From: Polyangium mundeleinium
Lineage (GTDB): Bacteria; Myxococcota_A; Polyangia; Polyangiales; Polyangiaceae
Direction: 5' to 3'
NCBI RefSeq assembly: GCF_028369105.1
Contig: NZ_JAQNDO010000001.1
Span: 6,542,501 to 6,606,500, forward strand
DNA: 64,000 nt
Part shown: piece by piece, positions 8,401-16,598 of the stretch
How the letters are laid out: each line of letters begins with the position of its first letter
Position numbering within the stretch: the first letter of the stretch is position 1
Translations under genes and position numbers: made by a program
Notes under the pieces: generated by a model
Told to the model about the DNA's origin: nothing
The model's input: the letters and a program-made list of their open reading frames with translations, nothing else
The model's database searches: none

Positions 8401-9636
8401 ATGAAGGTGTCCGTGAACGACATTTCCAAGCTCGACGAGGCCATCCGCACCCTGGAGGCCAGGACCGATCAACCGGATCGCGCCGAGACTTTGTCGATGC
8501 TGCGCGCCGCGCGGAAGCAAGCCGAACGCGCGCTCGGGACGCCGCTCGGGATTACGAGCGCCGTGCTGAGCAGCGACGAGCTGGCGCTGTCCTTGGCGAT
8601 GAGCGCCATGAGCGGCTCCGCCCCCCCCACGCCCGACGCCGCCTCCGAACAACTCGTCAGTCCCCGACAATATGCGGATCTCGATCCGGGCTGGCTCCAA
8701 TCCTTCTTCCACTACCTCCGATCCAAGCGGCTCCCTTTCCCGACGCACGACGCGGGCGTGCCCGCGGGCCAGCCCGGGAGCGGGGTCATCCACGTCGCGA
8801 ACGACATCACGCTCGCCCTTGCGGGCGACTGGGGCACCGGCAATACGTCGTCCCGCGCGATCGCGCGACATATCGCGTCGCTCGCGCCGCGGCCGAACTA
8901 CACCATCCACCTCGGCGACGTGTACTACTCCGGGACGCTCGACGAGGAGCAAGAGCGCTTCGTCGCCTTGTGGCCGTCGGGCGCCGACGGCGCCTTTGCG
9001 CTCAATTCGAACCACGAGATGTACTCCGGCGGCGTGGGCTACTTCCACGTGGCGCTCGAGGACCCCAAATTCTCGCTGCAGCGGGGCTTGAGCTACTTCG
9101 CCCTCGAGAATGCGAGCTGGATCGTCTTCGGGCTGGACAGCGCCTACGGGTCGGATGCGTGCCTCTACCAGAAAGGGGAGCTCAATCCCGTGCAGATCGC
9201 CTTCCTTGCGGTCCACGGCGAGCGCGCGCGCGCGGCGCACAAGCGGGTCGTGGTGCTCACACACCACCAGCCCATCGAGTTCGACGGCTCCCTCGTCACG
9301 CCGCTCTGTGATCAGATCACGAGCGCCGTCGGGGTGAGGGAGATCTACTGGTACTGGGGCCATATTCATGGCGCCGCGGTGCTCGAACCGAAGGTCGTCC
9401 AGGGGGTGACCATCCACGGACGCTGCATCGGCCACGGCGGCGTCCCCTACGAGCCGCTGCACCTCACCCCCGCGCTGACGTGGGCGGAGGACCGCCTGGC
9501 CGGCGATCCCGAGGAGAAGCGGCGGGCGCTCAATGGCTTCGCGGTCGTGCAGCTCGAGGGGGCGACGATCCGCGAATCGTTCCTCGGCGAGGACGGGCAA
9601 TTGCGCTACACGACGGCGACCGCCGCCGCGGCCTGA
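8401..9636 (+). CDS. Calcineurin-like metallophosphoesterase
   Basis: 411 residues; GAGAGG lies 6 bases upstream of the ATG. The dinuclear-metal motifs appear in the right order from about residue 140: LAGDWGTG (DxG-like), IHLGDVYYSG (GDxxYxG), ALNSNHEMY (the GNHE block, with Ser for Gly), VVLTHHQP and WGHIHGA (GHxH). This places it with metal-dependent phosphoesterases of the purple-acid/calcineurin fold. The first 130 residues are helical and unrecognised. There is no signal peptide. It follows the protease operon after a hairpin, so it may be separately transcribed. Substrate unknown. Confidence 0.8.
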   Translation: MKVSVNDISKLDEAIRTLEARTDQPDRAETLSMLRAARKQAERALGTPLGITSAVLSSDELALSLAMSAMSGSAPPTPDAASEQLVSPRQYADLDPGWLQSFFHYLRSKRLPFPTHDAGVPAGQPGSGVIHVANDITLALAGDWGTGNTSSRAIARHIASLAPRPNYTIHLGDVYYSGTLDEEQERFVALWPSGADGAFALNSNHEMYSGGVGYFHVALEDPKFSLQRGLSYFALENASWIVFGLDSAYGSDACLYQKGELNPVQIAFLAVHGERARAAHKRVVVLTHHQPIEFDGSLVTPLCDQITSAVGVREIYWYWGHIHGAAVLEPKVVQGVTIHGRCIGHGGVPYEPLHLTPALTWAEDRLAGDPEEKRRALNGFAVVQLEGATIRESFLGEDGQLRYTTATAAAA

Positions 9637-9660
9637 AGACGCGGGCGTGGATGGATGGCA

Positions 9661-10827
9661 CTACGCCGCGGCAGGCAGGCCCGGTGCATGTTCGCGCTCG
9701 CCACCGGCGCGGATGACACGCACGATCGCAGCCGCGACGTGCTGGTAGAGCGCGAAGAACTCGTCGTCCCCGAACCGGGACCCGCTGTGGAGCAGGCTGC
9801 CGTTGAGCGGCCTGCTCTCGATCCGTGCGTCCTTGCGATCGTAGTGGCCGAGGACGTCCGCGTGATCGGCGATGAGGATGCCCCCGAGCTGGTCGGGGAG
9901 GGCCGCGTTCATGATTTGCCGGGCGCTGTCGACGATACCGTCGTTCGTCGACGCGTCGATCTCCGGCGGCGCGACGCCCGGCGCCCGGATCGCCTGCGCG
10001 GCATGCGCCCGGAGCAGCGTGACGTTCTCCCGGATCACGTCGCTCACGGCCGGCAGCGCGTATGCCGCGATGATGCTGCGCAGCGCGAGGAAAAAGGAAC
10101 CCATCTCGGGTTCAGCGTCCGCGACCTCCGGCGTCACGGTGACGAAGCTCGTGATCTGGACGTGCCCATCGGAACGGCCCCCCGAGCGGAGCTGCGCGAC
10201 GACCTGGGGCGCGAGATTGCCGATCAGATCGCGGCGGCTCAGGACATTGAGGAAGAACTTCAGCGTCTCCGGCTGCGACGACAGAATGCCGGCCGCGGCG
10301 TCGGCGCTTGCTTGCACGCGCGGCACCAGCACGGCGAGCCTCTGCAGCAAACACAGGACATCCGGCACGCTGCGCAGGTTCAGGATGGGCTCCTCGAAAA
10401 ACCTCGCCACGTTGCTCGCGGCCAGGCTCGATCCGAGCAGCGGGGCCGCGAGCGTCGTCACCGACGTGATCTTGTCGCGCACCCGCGCGTACGGGCCCCA
10501 GGAATCGCCGGCCAGCGGCTTGTCCCAGGTGAGGAGCTCGGCGTCGAGGCCGCCCGTGCTATGCCCGACGAGGTGCACACGGCGCACCCCGCCGAGCGCC
10601 TCGTCGAGCGCGAGGATGCGCCCCAGCAAGAACTGCTGGCGCTCGGCGAGCCCTCGTGTGGGCTGCGTCCGGCATGGCACGACGGGTACGCAGCGGTCGA
10701 GGCGCGCCTCCAGCGCGCCGCGCAGCGTGGCGATCACCCGCTCGGCGAAGTAGTAGAATTCGCCGACGCGGCTGAACCCCAAAAAGCCGGGAACGAGGAC
10801 GACGAGGTCGGTGACGGGATCATGCAT
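9661..10827 (-). CDS. Alpha/beta-hydrolase, lipase-like
   Basis: 388 residues, starting at MHDPVTDLVV; AAGGAGG lies 7 bases upstream. The oxyanion region is LVVLVPGFLGFSR and the nucleophile elbow is GHSTGG (HLVGHSTGGLDAELL, about residues 86-100), as in class 2 lipases and PGAP1-like esterases. The likely acid and His lie in the C-terminal third, near ILIADHADVLGHYD. No signal peptide is present. It is convergent with the phosphoesterase gene (24 bases apart) and is downstream of the flavoprotein gene on the same strand after a 173-base gap holding no recognised element. The substrate is unknown. Confidence 0.7.
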   Translation of the reverse strand: MHDPVTDLVVLVPGFLGFSRVGEFYYFAERVIATLRGALEARLDRCVPVVPCRTQPTRGLAERQQFLLGRILALDEALGGVRRVHLVGHSTGGLDAELLTWDKPLAGDSWGPYARVRDKITSVTTLAAPLLGSSLAASNVARFFEEPILNLRSVPDVLCLLQRLAVLVPRVQASADAAAGILSSQPETLKFFLNVLSRRDLIGNLAPQVVAQLRSGGRSDGHVQITSFVTVTPEVADAEPEMGSFFLALRSIIAAYALPAVSDVIRENVTLLRAHAAQAIRAPGVAPPEIDASTNDGIVDSARQIMNAALPDQLGGILIADHADVLGHYDRKDARIESRPLNGSLLHSGSRFGDDEFFALYQHVAAAIVRVIRAGGEREHAPGLPAAA

Positions 10828-11000
10828 GGCGAGGCCTCCTTCCTTGGTTTCTCTTTGAATGCCGACGCCGCTGGTCGGGCTTGGCGCGAACATGTCGCCA
10901 GCGTTCGCAGCGCGTTCGCAGCAATGAAATTGCAACTCTCGTTCCGGGGGATCGACGAACGAGCGCAAGCGGCTCGCGCCTCGTCGGAAGACACGATGGG

Positions 11001-12572
11001 CTAGCCGCCGGCAGCCGCCGTCACACGGGCGATGCCCACGAGCGGCCCGTCCACGAGCGGCCCGTCCGCGCTCGGGAGGAGGGGGCCCCCCCTGTCGGCG
11101 GGCGCCTGGGTGGAAGGGCGCGGCGAGGCGCCTTCGAGGAGCTGCGCGACGAAATCGTTGATGAACTTGCCCGTCGGATCGAGCGCGCGCTGCAGCTTGC
11201 GAAACCGGGTGAAGCGCTCCTGGTACATCGCCTCCATCTGCGTTGCATTCGCCCGCGTCGCTTTGCCGAGGTGGAGCTGCCCGCCGTACTTCCAGAGGAT
11301 CTTCTCGACATCGGCGAACACGTCGGACGCGTCGACCGAGAGGCTGGGCGCGAGCTCGATGAAGCAGGTCCTCCGGCCGGCGCCCGGGCCGAGCAGGCTC
11401 TTCGATTGGTCGGGCGTGAAGCGGACCTCGACAATCGTCAAGAACCGCCTCTCCGCGAGGTGATCCATCACCTCGGCGAGGCACGCGCGGTGCTTGTCGT
11501 ATGGGATGCCGTACTCGAGCTCATCGTGGTTGTAAAAGAGCTTGCGCGGGAAACCTTCGCGCGCTGGATAAACGGTGTGATGCCCGTTCATGGTGAGCTT
11601 GAAGAAGAGCAGGCCCAGGCTCGCGGTGACGTCCGAGATATCGAGGACCTTGGCGAGGCCGAGCAGGTAACCCGAGACCAGCATGTCGACGAGCTCCAGC
11701 CGCATCTTGTGCAGCCGAACGATCGACGACGGAGGCTCCACCGTGTGATCCCACGTGTTCATGCGGACGTGTTCGGTCTGGACGCCGGCGATGTAATAAA
11801 AGCTGACGTGGTGATGCTCGGCGAGGATCTCGTCGATGTGCCGCGCGACCCAGTCGCATCGGACGACCGTGACCGATTTCCGCAGGTTGAATGCATCGAC
11901 GCACGCGATCTCCGCCTCGATGACGACGCCGCAAGCGCCCATCCCTCCGAGGACCGCGTGGAACGCCTCCTCCCCGGCCTCGAGCGTCCGGGCGCGGCCC
12001 TCGCCGTCGACGAGGCGGATCGAACGGATATTGGTGGATAAAAAGCCGGCGTCGCGCCCGGTCCCGTGGACATCGGTGGCGATCAGCCCGGCGATGCTCT
12101 GCGCGTCGGTCGAGCCCTGCACCGGCAGCGCGAGGCCGTGCTTCAGGAGCTCCGCGGTGAGGTCACGGAGCCGAATCCCCGCCTGCACGCGGACCAGCCG
12201 TTTCCTGACGTCCACCGACAAGATCTTCGCGTACTTGTCCAGGGAGAGCACCGTCCCCCCCGTCAGCGGGGATGCATTGAAGGAATGGCCACCGCCGACC
12301 GCCCGCAGCCGGACGGACTCCTTGACGATGCGGCAGATCTCCTCTTCGCTCTCCGGTGTTTCGAAGCGCTGCGGCTGAACGTTGAAGGCCCGGTTCCAGC
12401 TCGACCAGAGGCCGGTCCCCGGTGAAAAGCGCCCCTCGTGGAGCACCCGCTCGCCGCCCGAAAGGATGTAGACGGCCGTATTGACGGTGTTGATCGACCA
12501 CGTACGCGCGACGCGCCGCACCTTGTCCGCCACGGCGTCCAGGCCGCGGAAGACGGAGTCCGAGCTGCTCAT
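11001..12572 (-). CDS. FAD-binding oxidoreductase, D-arabinono-1,4-lactone/L-gulonolactone oxidase family
   Basis: 523 residues; GGGGAGGTG is 5 bases upstream. The N-terminal FAD_binding_4 (PCMH) domain shows RAVGGGHSFN (the GGHS loop whose His often binds FAD covalently) and GLIATDVHGTG. The C-terminal ALO domain ends with GGQLHLGKATRAN, the counterpart of the HxGK motif near the flavin, and a typical QERFTRFRKLQRALDPTGKF tail. The family oxidises sugar lactones or polyols with oxygen. The last 40 residues are Pro/Gly-rich and include the duplicated peptide DGPLVDGPLV. The exact substrate is not predictable. Confidence 0.85.
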   Translation of the reverse strand: MSSSDSVFRGLDAVADKVRRVARTWSINTVNTAVYILSGGERVLHEGRFSPGTGLWSSWNRAFNVQPQRFETPESEEEICRIVKESVRLRAVGGGHSFNASPLTGGTVLSLDKYAKILSVDVRKRLVRVQAGIRLRDLTAELLKHGLALPVQGSTDAQSIAGLIATDVHGTGRDAGFLSTNIRSIRLVDGEGRARTLEAGEEAFHAVLGGMGACGVVIEAEIACVDAFNLRKSVTVVRCDWVARHIDEILAEHHHVSFYYIAGVQTEHVRMNTWDHTVEPPSSIVRLHKMRLELVDMLVSGYLLGLAKVLDISDVTASLGLLFFKLTMNGHHTVYPAREGFPRKLFYNHDELEYGIPYDKHRACLAEVMDHLAERRFLTIVEVRFTPDQSKSLLGPGAGRRTCFIELAPSLSVDASDVFADVEKILWKYGGQLHLGKATRANATQMEAMYQERFTRFRKLQRALDPTGKFINDFVAQLLEGASPRPSTQAPADRGGPLLPSADGPLVDGPLVGIARVTAAAGG

Positions 12573-12702
12573 TGTACACCTCCCCGGTCACCAGAAAAAC
12601 CGAATCCATGTTGGGTGTCAAGCGTTACTTGCTGCCCCAACACACATCCGCGCAACGGCTGGCTGGTTCTGAGCATTGGTTTCATCTCGAAGGCGCCGCG
12701 CT

Positions 12703-12742
12703 GGGGCTTTGCCCCAGGCCCCAGGAGGGGGCTGTCCGCCCC
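12703..12742. repeat. GC-rich REP-like palindromic element, copy 1
   Basis: The unit begins GGGGCTTTGCCCC and ends GGGGGCTGTCCGCCCC, forming two adjacent potential hairpins. A second copy lies in inverted orientation at 15459-15498. The two bracket the recombinase and the PH-repeat NTase gene. It is in the 199-base gap between the flavoprotein and recombinase genes. Confidence 0.6.
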
Positions 12743-12771
12743 AGGAACCGCTCCCCAACAAATCCGCGACG

Positions 12772-13776
12772 TTACCCCCCGCGCGCACGTTTCCCGGAAC
12801 GATTCAGAAGCGAAGCAGGCAGCGGGGGGAAGACTTCTCCGACGTTGCGCCCCATGAGCTGGGCCTCATCGAAGTAGACGTCGGTGGTCTCTTGCTTCTG
12901 ATGTCCGAGGATCCGGCGAAGCTCGATCGGGCCGTACCGCCCGGAACGCGCCGCCCATGTCGCGCCCGTCGCCCGCAGCCCGTGCATGGTCAAGGGGATG
13001 TGCATCCTGGTTCGCTGGCGTAGGTCCGGGCGCGTCAGCCCCGCGCGATCGAGGTACATACTGAACGCGTCCGACACCTTGTAGACGTTGATCGGACAGA
13101 TGACCCCGCTCCCGCCCGCGTCGTCGATCATCACCCGCAAGAGCGGGATCACGTTTGGTTCGAGCGTGAACGATCTACCGCGCCCGTTCTTGGGCGCCTT
13201 CTCTCGCTTCCGCTTGCGATCGTACGAGCGACAGATCGTGATCCGCTCGTGTGCAAGATCGATGTCCTCGCATCGGAGACGGGCGAACTCGCTCAGCCTG
13301 CACATGAGGTACACTGCGAGCGTGACGAGACGACGCGTTCGGATGGAGATCGCCTCGCATGCCACGAATCGGAGAAATTCCTCGGGGTAGAAGCAAGCGC
13401 GCGTCTGCTTCTTCGGCGTGGGGGGGCCCTTCACGCCTAGCGCGGGGTTGTCCGGCCGAACATAGAGATCGGGGTCTCCATCCTCGTCCGATGCCGCGGT
13501 GAGCATCGTGCGGAAGTAGGAGAAGTAGCGCGATGCGGTGTTCTCTGCGAGCCGATCAGCCGCTACTTCGTTGCGGCGTCCAGGGCGACGAGCCCGAGGC
13601 TGACGTCGAGCGCCGCGCCGCTTCGATGCACGAGGCCGGCGAGCTGGGGCCGGCGTCCTCGGGGGTACGTCCCGACGCACCCGCCAGCGGTCGATGCAGC
13701 CGCGCAAGAGCACGCGTGCAAGCGTGTGTCGCGACAAGCTTTTTGGCCGAATTATGGCCGCTCGCCCCCCCCGCAT
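12772..13776 (-). CDS. Tyrosine recombinase/integrase, N-terminus doubtful
   Basis: 334 residues as read. The catalytic half is complete: Arg in MCRLSEFARLRCEDIDL, a Lys-rich hairpin region, HGLR (HxxR), LGHQ and the Tyr nucleophile in TTDVYFDEA. A core-binding helix region is visible from about AADRLAENTASRYFSYF. The first ~70 codons are Arg/Pro-rich with no ribosome-binding site at the ATG (which lies in a CCCGCATGCGGG palindrome), and do not look like recombinase sequence. The real N-terminus may be shorter, frame-shifted or lost. Such enzymes integrate or excise mobile DNA. No attachment site was recognised. It is probably the recombinase of a small, partly decayed island. Confidence 0.75.
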   Translation of the reverse strand: MRGGRAAIIRPKSLSRHTLARVLLRGCIDRWRVRRDVPPRTPAPARRPRASKRRGARRQPRARRPGRRNEVAADRLAENTASRYFSYFRTMLTAASDEDGDPDLYVRPDNPALGVKGPPTPKKQTRACFYPEEFLRFVACEAISIRTRRLVTLAVYLMCRLSEFARLRCEDIDLAHERITICRSYDRKRKREKAPKNGRGRSFTLEPNVIPLLRVMIDDAGGSGVICPINVYKVSDAFSMYLDRAGLTRPDLRQRTRMHIPLTMHGLRATGATWAARSGRYGPIELRRILGHQKQETTDVYFDEAQLMGRNVGEVFPPLPASLLNRSGKRARGG

Positions 13777-14044
13777 GCGGGGGTGGCCAAAATTCGACGT
13801 CGAGCGCGGTCACGGCCGCGAGACCTCGGGGAAGATTTCTACGCTCGCCGCTCGCCGCTCGCCGCGCGCCGCCTCGATGGAACCCGCGGAGCATGGTGTT
13901 GTTGTTGGCGGATCCGTAAAGGACGGCCGGGAGCCCGTCCCTGCCCTTGGCCCGCGGTGTCGCCTTTTCCAAGAAGTTGTCCGCACCAGTAGAACGAGTG
14001 ACAATCGCGCGGAGTCTCACTCGCTCTCCTCAGCCAGTCAGCGC

Positions 14045-15232
14045 ATGCCGCCGAAATTACCACACACCGCGACGCGACCGCCGCGCAAGGCACCCCATCC
14101 GGCGACCGTAGCTCAGGCGAAGGCGCCGCACGCGGCAAAGCAGCCTGTGCTCAAGGCGCCGCATCCAGCCACGGTCGTGCAGCGGCGAACGCCACACGCG
14201 GGCCAGGTGCTTCAGCGAATGGATTGGCAAGCACCGGACGACCCAGGGCCGCCGCCGAACGACCAGACGGTACAATTGCCGCCGAAGGATCCGTGGCGGC
14301 ACCTAACGAACGCGACCTCGAGCAACGAATGGCCTCATCGCGGCAATGAGCTGCCGTTGGTTCAGATTCTCGTCGCTCAACAAATCGTGAAGTTGCTGCG
14401 GAGTGCTCAGATCGAGGCGCGGCTCGGCGGGAGCGTCGCCGCCCTGGGCTATTCGACGACGAGGGTTCCCGACGATATCGACATCGACATTCTGCCCAAA
14501 GGGAAGCACCTGGACGAAGGGAAGAAGGAGCTCGATCGGGCCACGGTGCTCATCTGCACACGCTTGACCAGGGGGTATCGGCTCGGAGCCGTTCGCGACT
14601 CTTGGTACTCCTATGTAATTGACCAGTTCACGCTGGACAAATCGACGGCATACGTCGTCTCTCTCGTGATCGACGGCAAGGTAGTGTGCAATCGACACAA
14701 CGAGCGCTCCTATGAAGTGGAGATTCACGAAACTCCGCTTCAGCTCAAACTCCAGCTCATCAATGAGACCGCCTTCACCTTCATGATCAAGACCATCGAC
14801 CCAGGGGAGGTCAGCGTAGAAAAATACAAAGAGGTCGCGGGCTTCTCTCGATTGGTCGCAAACTGCATCGGTCGCTACCTTCAGGATCCGAGGGGCCCAA
14901 AGAATGACCGTGAGCGTGCTCGCCAGATGCTTCGAGCCAAGTTGCTCTCAGCACAGCGGACCAAGGTAATAGCCGTGTGTGCGAGGATACTGCTCTACTT
15001 TGGCTTGAAGGACGACGATGGCGTCAAGTCGAAAAATGATCGACTGAACGCGGCGCAGCTACTCGACGAAATTGTGACCGAGTTGCGGATCGGTTTTTCT
15101 CAGGGTGAATTGCTGCACGAGCTGCAGCAGCGGGTGCCAACGCAAGAGCAACCACCGGTGGATGTATCGCTGTTGCTTCAGCAACTCAGTCAATTCGGAA
15201 TTCTCAACTTTTTCAACATCACGAAGCAATAG
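14045..15232 (+). CDS. NTase-fold protein with N-terminal PH-type 11-residue repeats; candidate effector
   Basis: 395 residues from MPPKLPHTAT. Codons before this ATG can be read but look non-coding. No strong ribosome-binding site is seen. Residues 6-60 are five 11-residue repeats each beginning PH (PHTATRPPRKA, PHPATVAQAKA, PHAAKQPVLKA, PHPATVVQRRT, PHAGQVLQRMD). After a Pro-rich linker, residues about 115-170 show LGGSVAALGYSTTRVPDDID followed by IDI. This is the GS...DxD pattern of a nucleotidyltransferase fold, with a helical C-terminal part to the end. No signal peptide or membrane segment is present. Codon use is less GC-rich in the second half than in neighbours, consistent with transfer. 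It may be a secreted or injected NTase toxin, or a DNA-island antitoxin-like NTase. Function unproven. Confidence 0.55.
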   Translation: MPPKLPHTATRPPRKAPHPATVAQAKAPHAAKQPVLKAPHPATVVQRRTPHAGQVLQRMDWQAPDDPGPPPNDQTVQLPPKDPWRHLTNATSSNEWPHRGNELPLVQILVAQQIVKLLRSAQIEARLGGSVAALGYSTTRVPDDIDIDILPKGKHLDEGKKELDRATVLICTRLTRGYRLGAVRDSWYSYVIDQFTLDKSTAYVVSLVIDGKVVCNRHNERSYEVEIHETPLQLKLQLINETAFTFMIKTIDPGEVSVEKYKEVAGFSRLVANCIGRYLQDPRGPKNDRERARQMLRAKLLSAQRTKVIAVCARILLYFGLKDDDGVKSKNDRLNAAQLLDEIVTELRIGFSQGELLHELQQRVPTQEQPPVDVSLLLQQLSQFGILNFFNITKQ

Positions 15233-15394
15233 GCGCCAACTTCACCAGCACTTCATGTCCCCCGGAAGCACGCGATGAGCAACCCGAATCGCGTTGATCT
15301 CCGGTCGCTCGGTCCCCACGAAGTTGCAGGTTCAACCGGCAGCGTGCGCGTCGCCGGCTTGAAACCCACCTCCATGGTCTTGCCACCGGCCCGT

Positions 15395-15423
15395 TGGAAG
15401 AACTGCGCATCGCGCAGTTCTTC
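15395..15423. terminator. Perfect 13-bp stem hairpin
   Basis: GGAAGAACTGCGC and GCGCAGTTCTTCC (15395-15407 and 15411-15423) form a perfect inverted repeat with a 3-base loop, 162 bases after the NTase stop. It could terminate transcription from the plus strand or be part of a mobile-element end. No U-tract is present. The rest of 15233-15525 holds no recognised gene. Confidence 0.35.
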
Positions 15424-15458
15424 CACCTTCGGTCCAGGCCGTGCCTGGTCCGGGTCGA

Positions 15459-15498
15459 GGGGCGGACAGCCCCCGCGGGGTCCGGGGCAGCGCCCCGG
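15459..15498. repeat. GC-rich REP-like palindromic element, copy 2 (inverted)
   Basis: The sequence starts GGGGCGGACAGCCCCC and ends GGGGCAGCGCCCCGG. Its reverse complement matches the layout of the element at 12703-12742, including the shared 16-base end GGGGGCTGTCCGCCCC. It lies between the NTase gene and the guanine-deaminase fragment. Confidence 0.6.
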
Positions 15499-15525
15499 CG
15501 CGGCGGCCCAAGAAGACACCCATGC

Positions 15526-16092
15526 TCAGGCCCCGGCGACCCGTCTTCCGGCGACCCATACCTCGGCGAGATTGGCGCGGGAGGCCGTGTAGACGATTTT
15601 CGCGAGGACATCCTCGGGCGCGTCGAGCTCGTCGAAGAGCCGGATCGTGCCGTTCGGAGCCACGGTGTCGACGCGGACGGCGTCGAAGTGGCAGCCGGGC
15701 ACGAAGCGGCCCGTCGGGAGATCGAGCGCGTCGGCGCCCGCGGCGGTCGCGAGATGGAAGGCGTCGCGGATGTCGATGCGGGACGAGGGCCGGCCGCGTG
15801 TCTCCGGCGGCAGCGCCGGATCGACGCCGCTCTCCAGCATGCGCGAGGCGGCGACGGCCCAACGGCAGGCGTCGAGCATGGAGGCGCTCGGGCCGCCGGA
15901 AATGTCCGTGCCCAGGCCGACGCGGACGCCCTTTGCGAGCGCCGCACGGAGCGGGAAGACCGCGTTCGAGAAATAGGCGTTCGACAGGGGACAATGCGCG
16001 ATGCCCGCGCCGCGGGCGGCGATGCGGGCCATGTCGGAGGCCGTGATCAGGTTCGCATGGGCGAGGATCGATCGTCGCGTGAGGAGGCCGAT
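15526..16092 (-). pseudogene. 3' fragment of a guanine deaminase gene, duplicate of the copy at 31547-32914
   Basis: About 188 codons are almost identical to the C-terminal part of the intact guanine deaminase in this window, from LLTRRSILAHANLI through GTDISGGPSASM to RVAGA and the stop. Only scattered differences (for example PTGRFVPGCH against PVGRFAPGYH, and one Gly codon missing before the stop) separate them. The match stops abruptly at about 16092, where the intact gene continues with codons for the zinc-binding N-terminal half. The PGFVDLHIH metal motif is therefore missing and the product cannot be an active deaminase. It is fused at its upstream side to an unrelated fragment. Confidence 0.85.
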
Positions 16093-16355
16093 CAAAGTTC
16101 GCCGGCAACATGGGAGCCCGCTCGAGCGCGGCGCCGCTCGCGTACACGAGCACGGGGAAGCACTTCTCGGTAGGACTTGACAAGGTGCGATCCCGGATGC
16201 TCGCGGCATTCGCGAACAAGAGGCGCATGTCATGAAGGCCATGGCGCTCCGGCAAACAGGGCAACCAATCGGCGGGAAGCCCTCGCAATACGATTCCAAG
16301 CTCCGGAGCGATCGCGTCGGCGAGCCAAAGTGTTCGCCGAGCCCCCGCGGGATCC
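16093..16355 (-). pseudogene. Fragment of a possible alpha/beta-hydrolase gene
   Basis: In a different frame from the deaminase fragment, the minus strand reads open with protein-like composition, including LWLADAIAPELGIVLRGLPA and KCFPVLVYASGAALERAPML. The segment FPVLVYASGAALER resembles the first core strand and oxyanion loop of alpha/beta-hydrolases of the PAF-acetylhydrolase-like kind (FPVLVFSHGxGGxR). The reading frame is cut at the junction with the deaminase fragment at 16092, and no start or active-site Ser can be seen. The assignment is tentative. Confidence 0.4.
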
Positions 16356-16598
16356 TGAGTCCTACGCAAGTCGCGCCGCGGCAGCGATCGCACGGCAGAA
16401 GGGACAGCAGCGCGTTTGGCGAACCGGCAGACGGAGGGCTTACTCACAGGCCCTTGACGGGTCGAAGGTTCTAGCGTTCCCTAGCGGCCGTGTGCCGACT
16501 CAGATTCGCTGCCGGCTAGATTTTGGACCGAGGCCGCAGACGCGGCGGACGCGTGGGTTCCTCCTGACGACTCGCCCCGCGCGCTCAACCCTTCAGGA

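Noticed and set aside
9655-11004. 449-codon plus-strand open frame over the lipase gene
   Set aside because: The minus strand shows a lipase GHSTGG elbow and an ideal ribosome-binding site. The plus frame has none.
12772-13776. att site or tRNA next to the recombinase
   Set aside because: No tRNA-like cloverleaf or direct repeat pair was seen around the island.
15526-16299. Functional amidohydrolase gene at 15.5 kb
   Set aside because: It lacks the zinc-binding N-terminal half and begins in out-of-frame unrelated sequence; called a pseudogene fragment.
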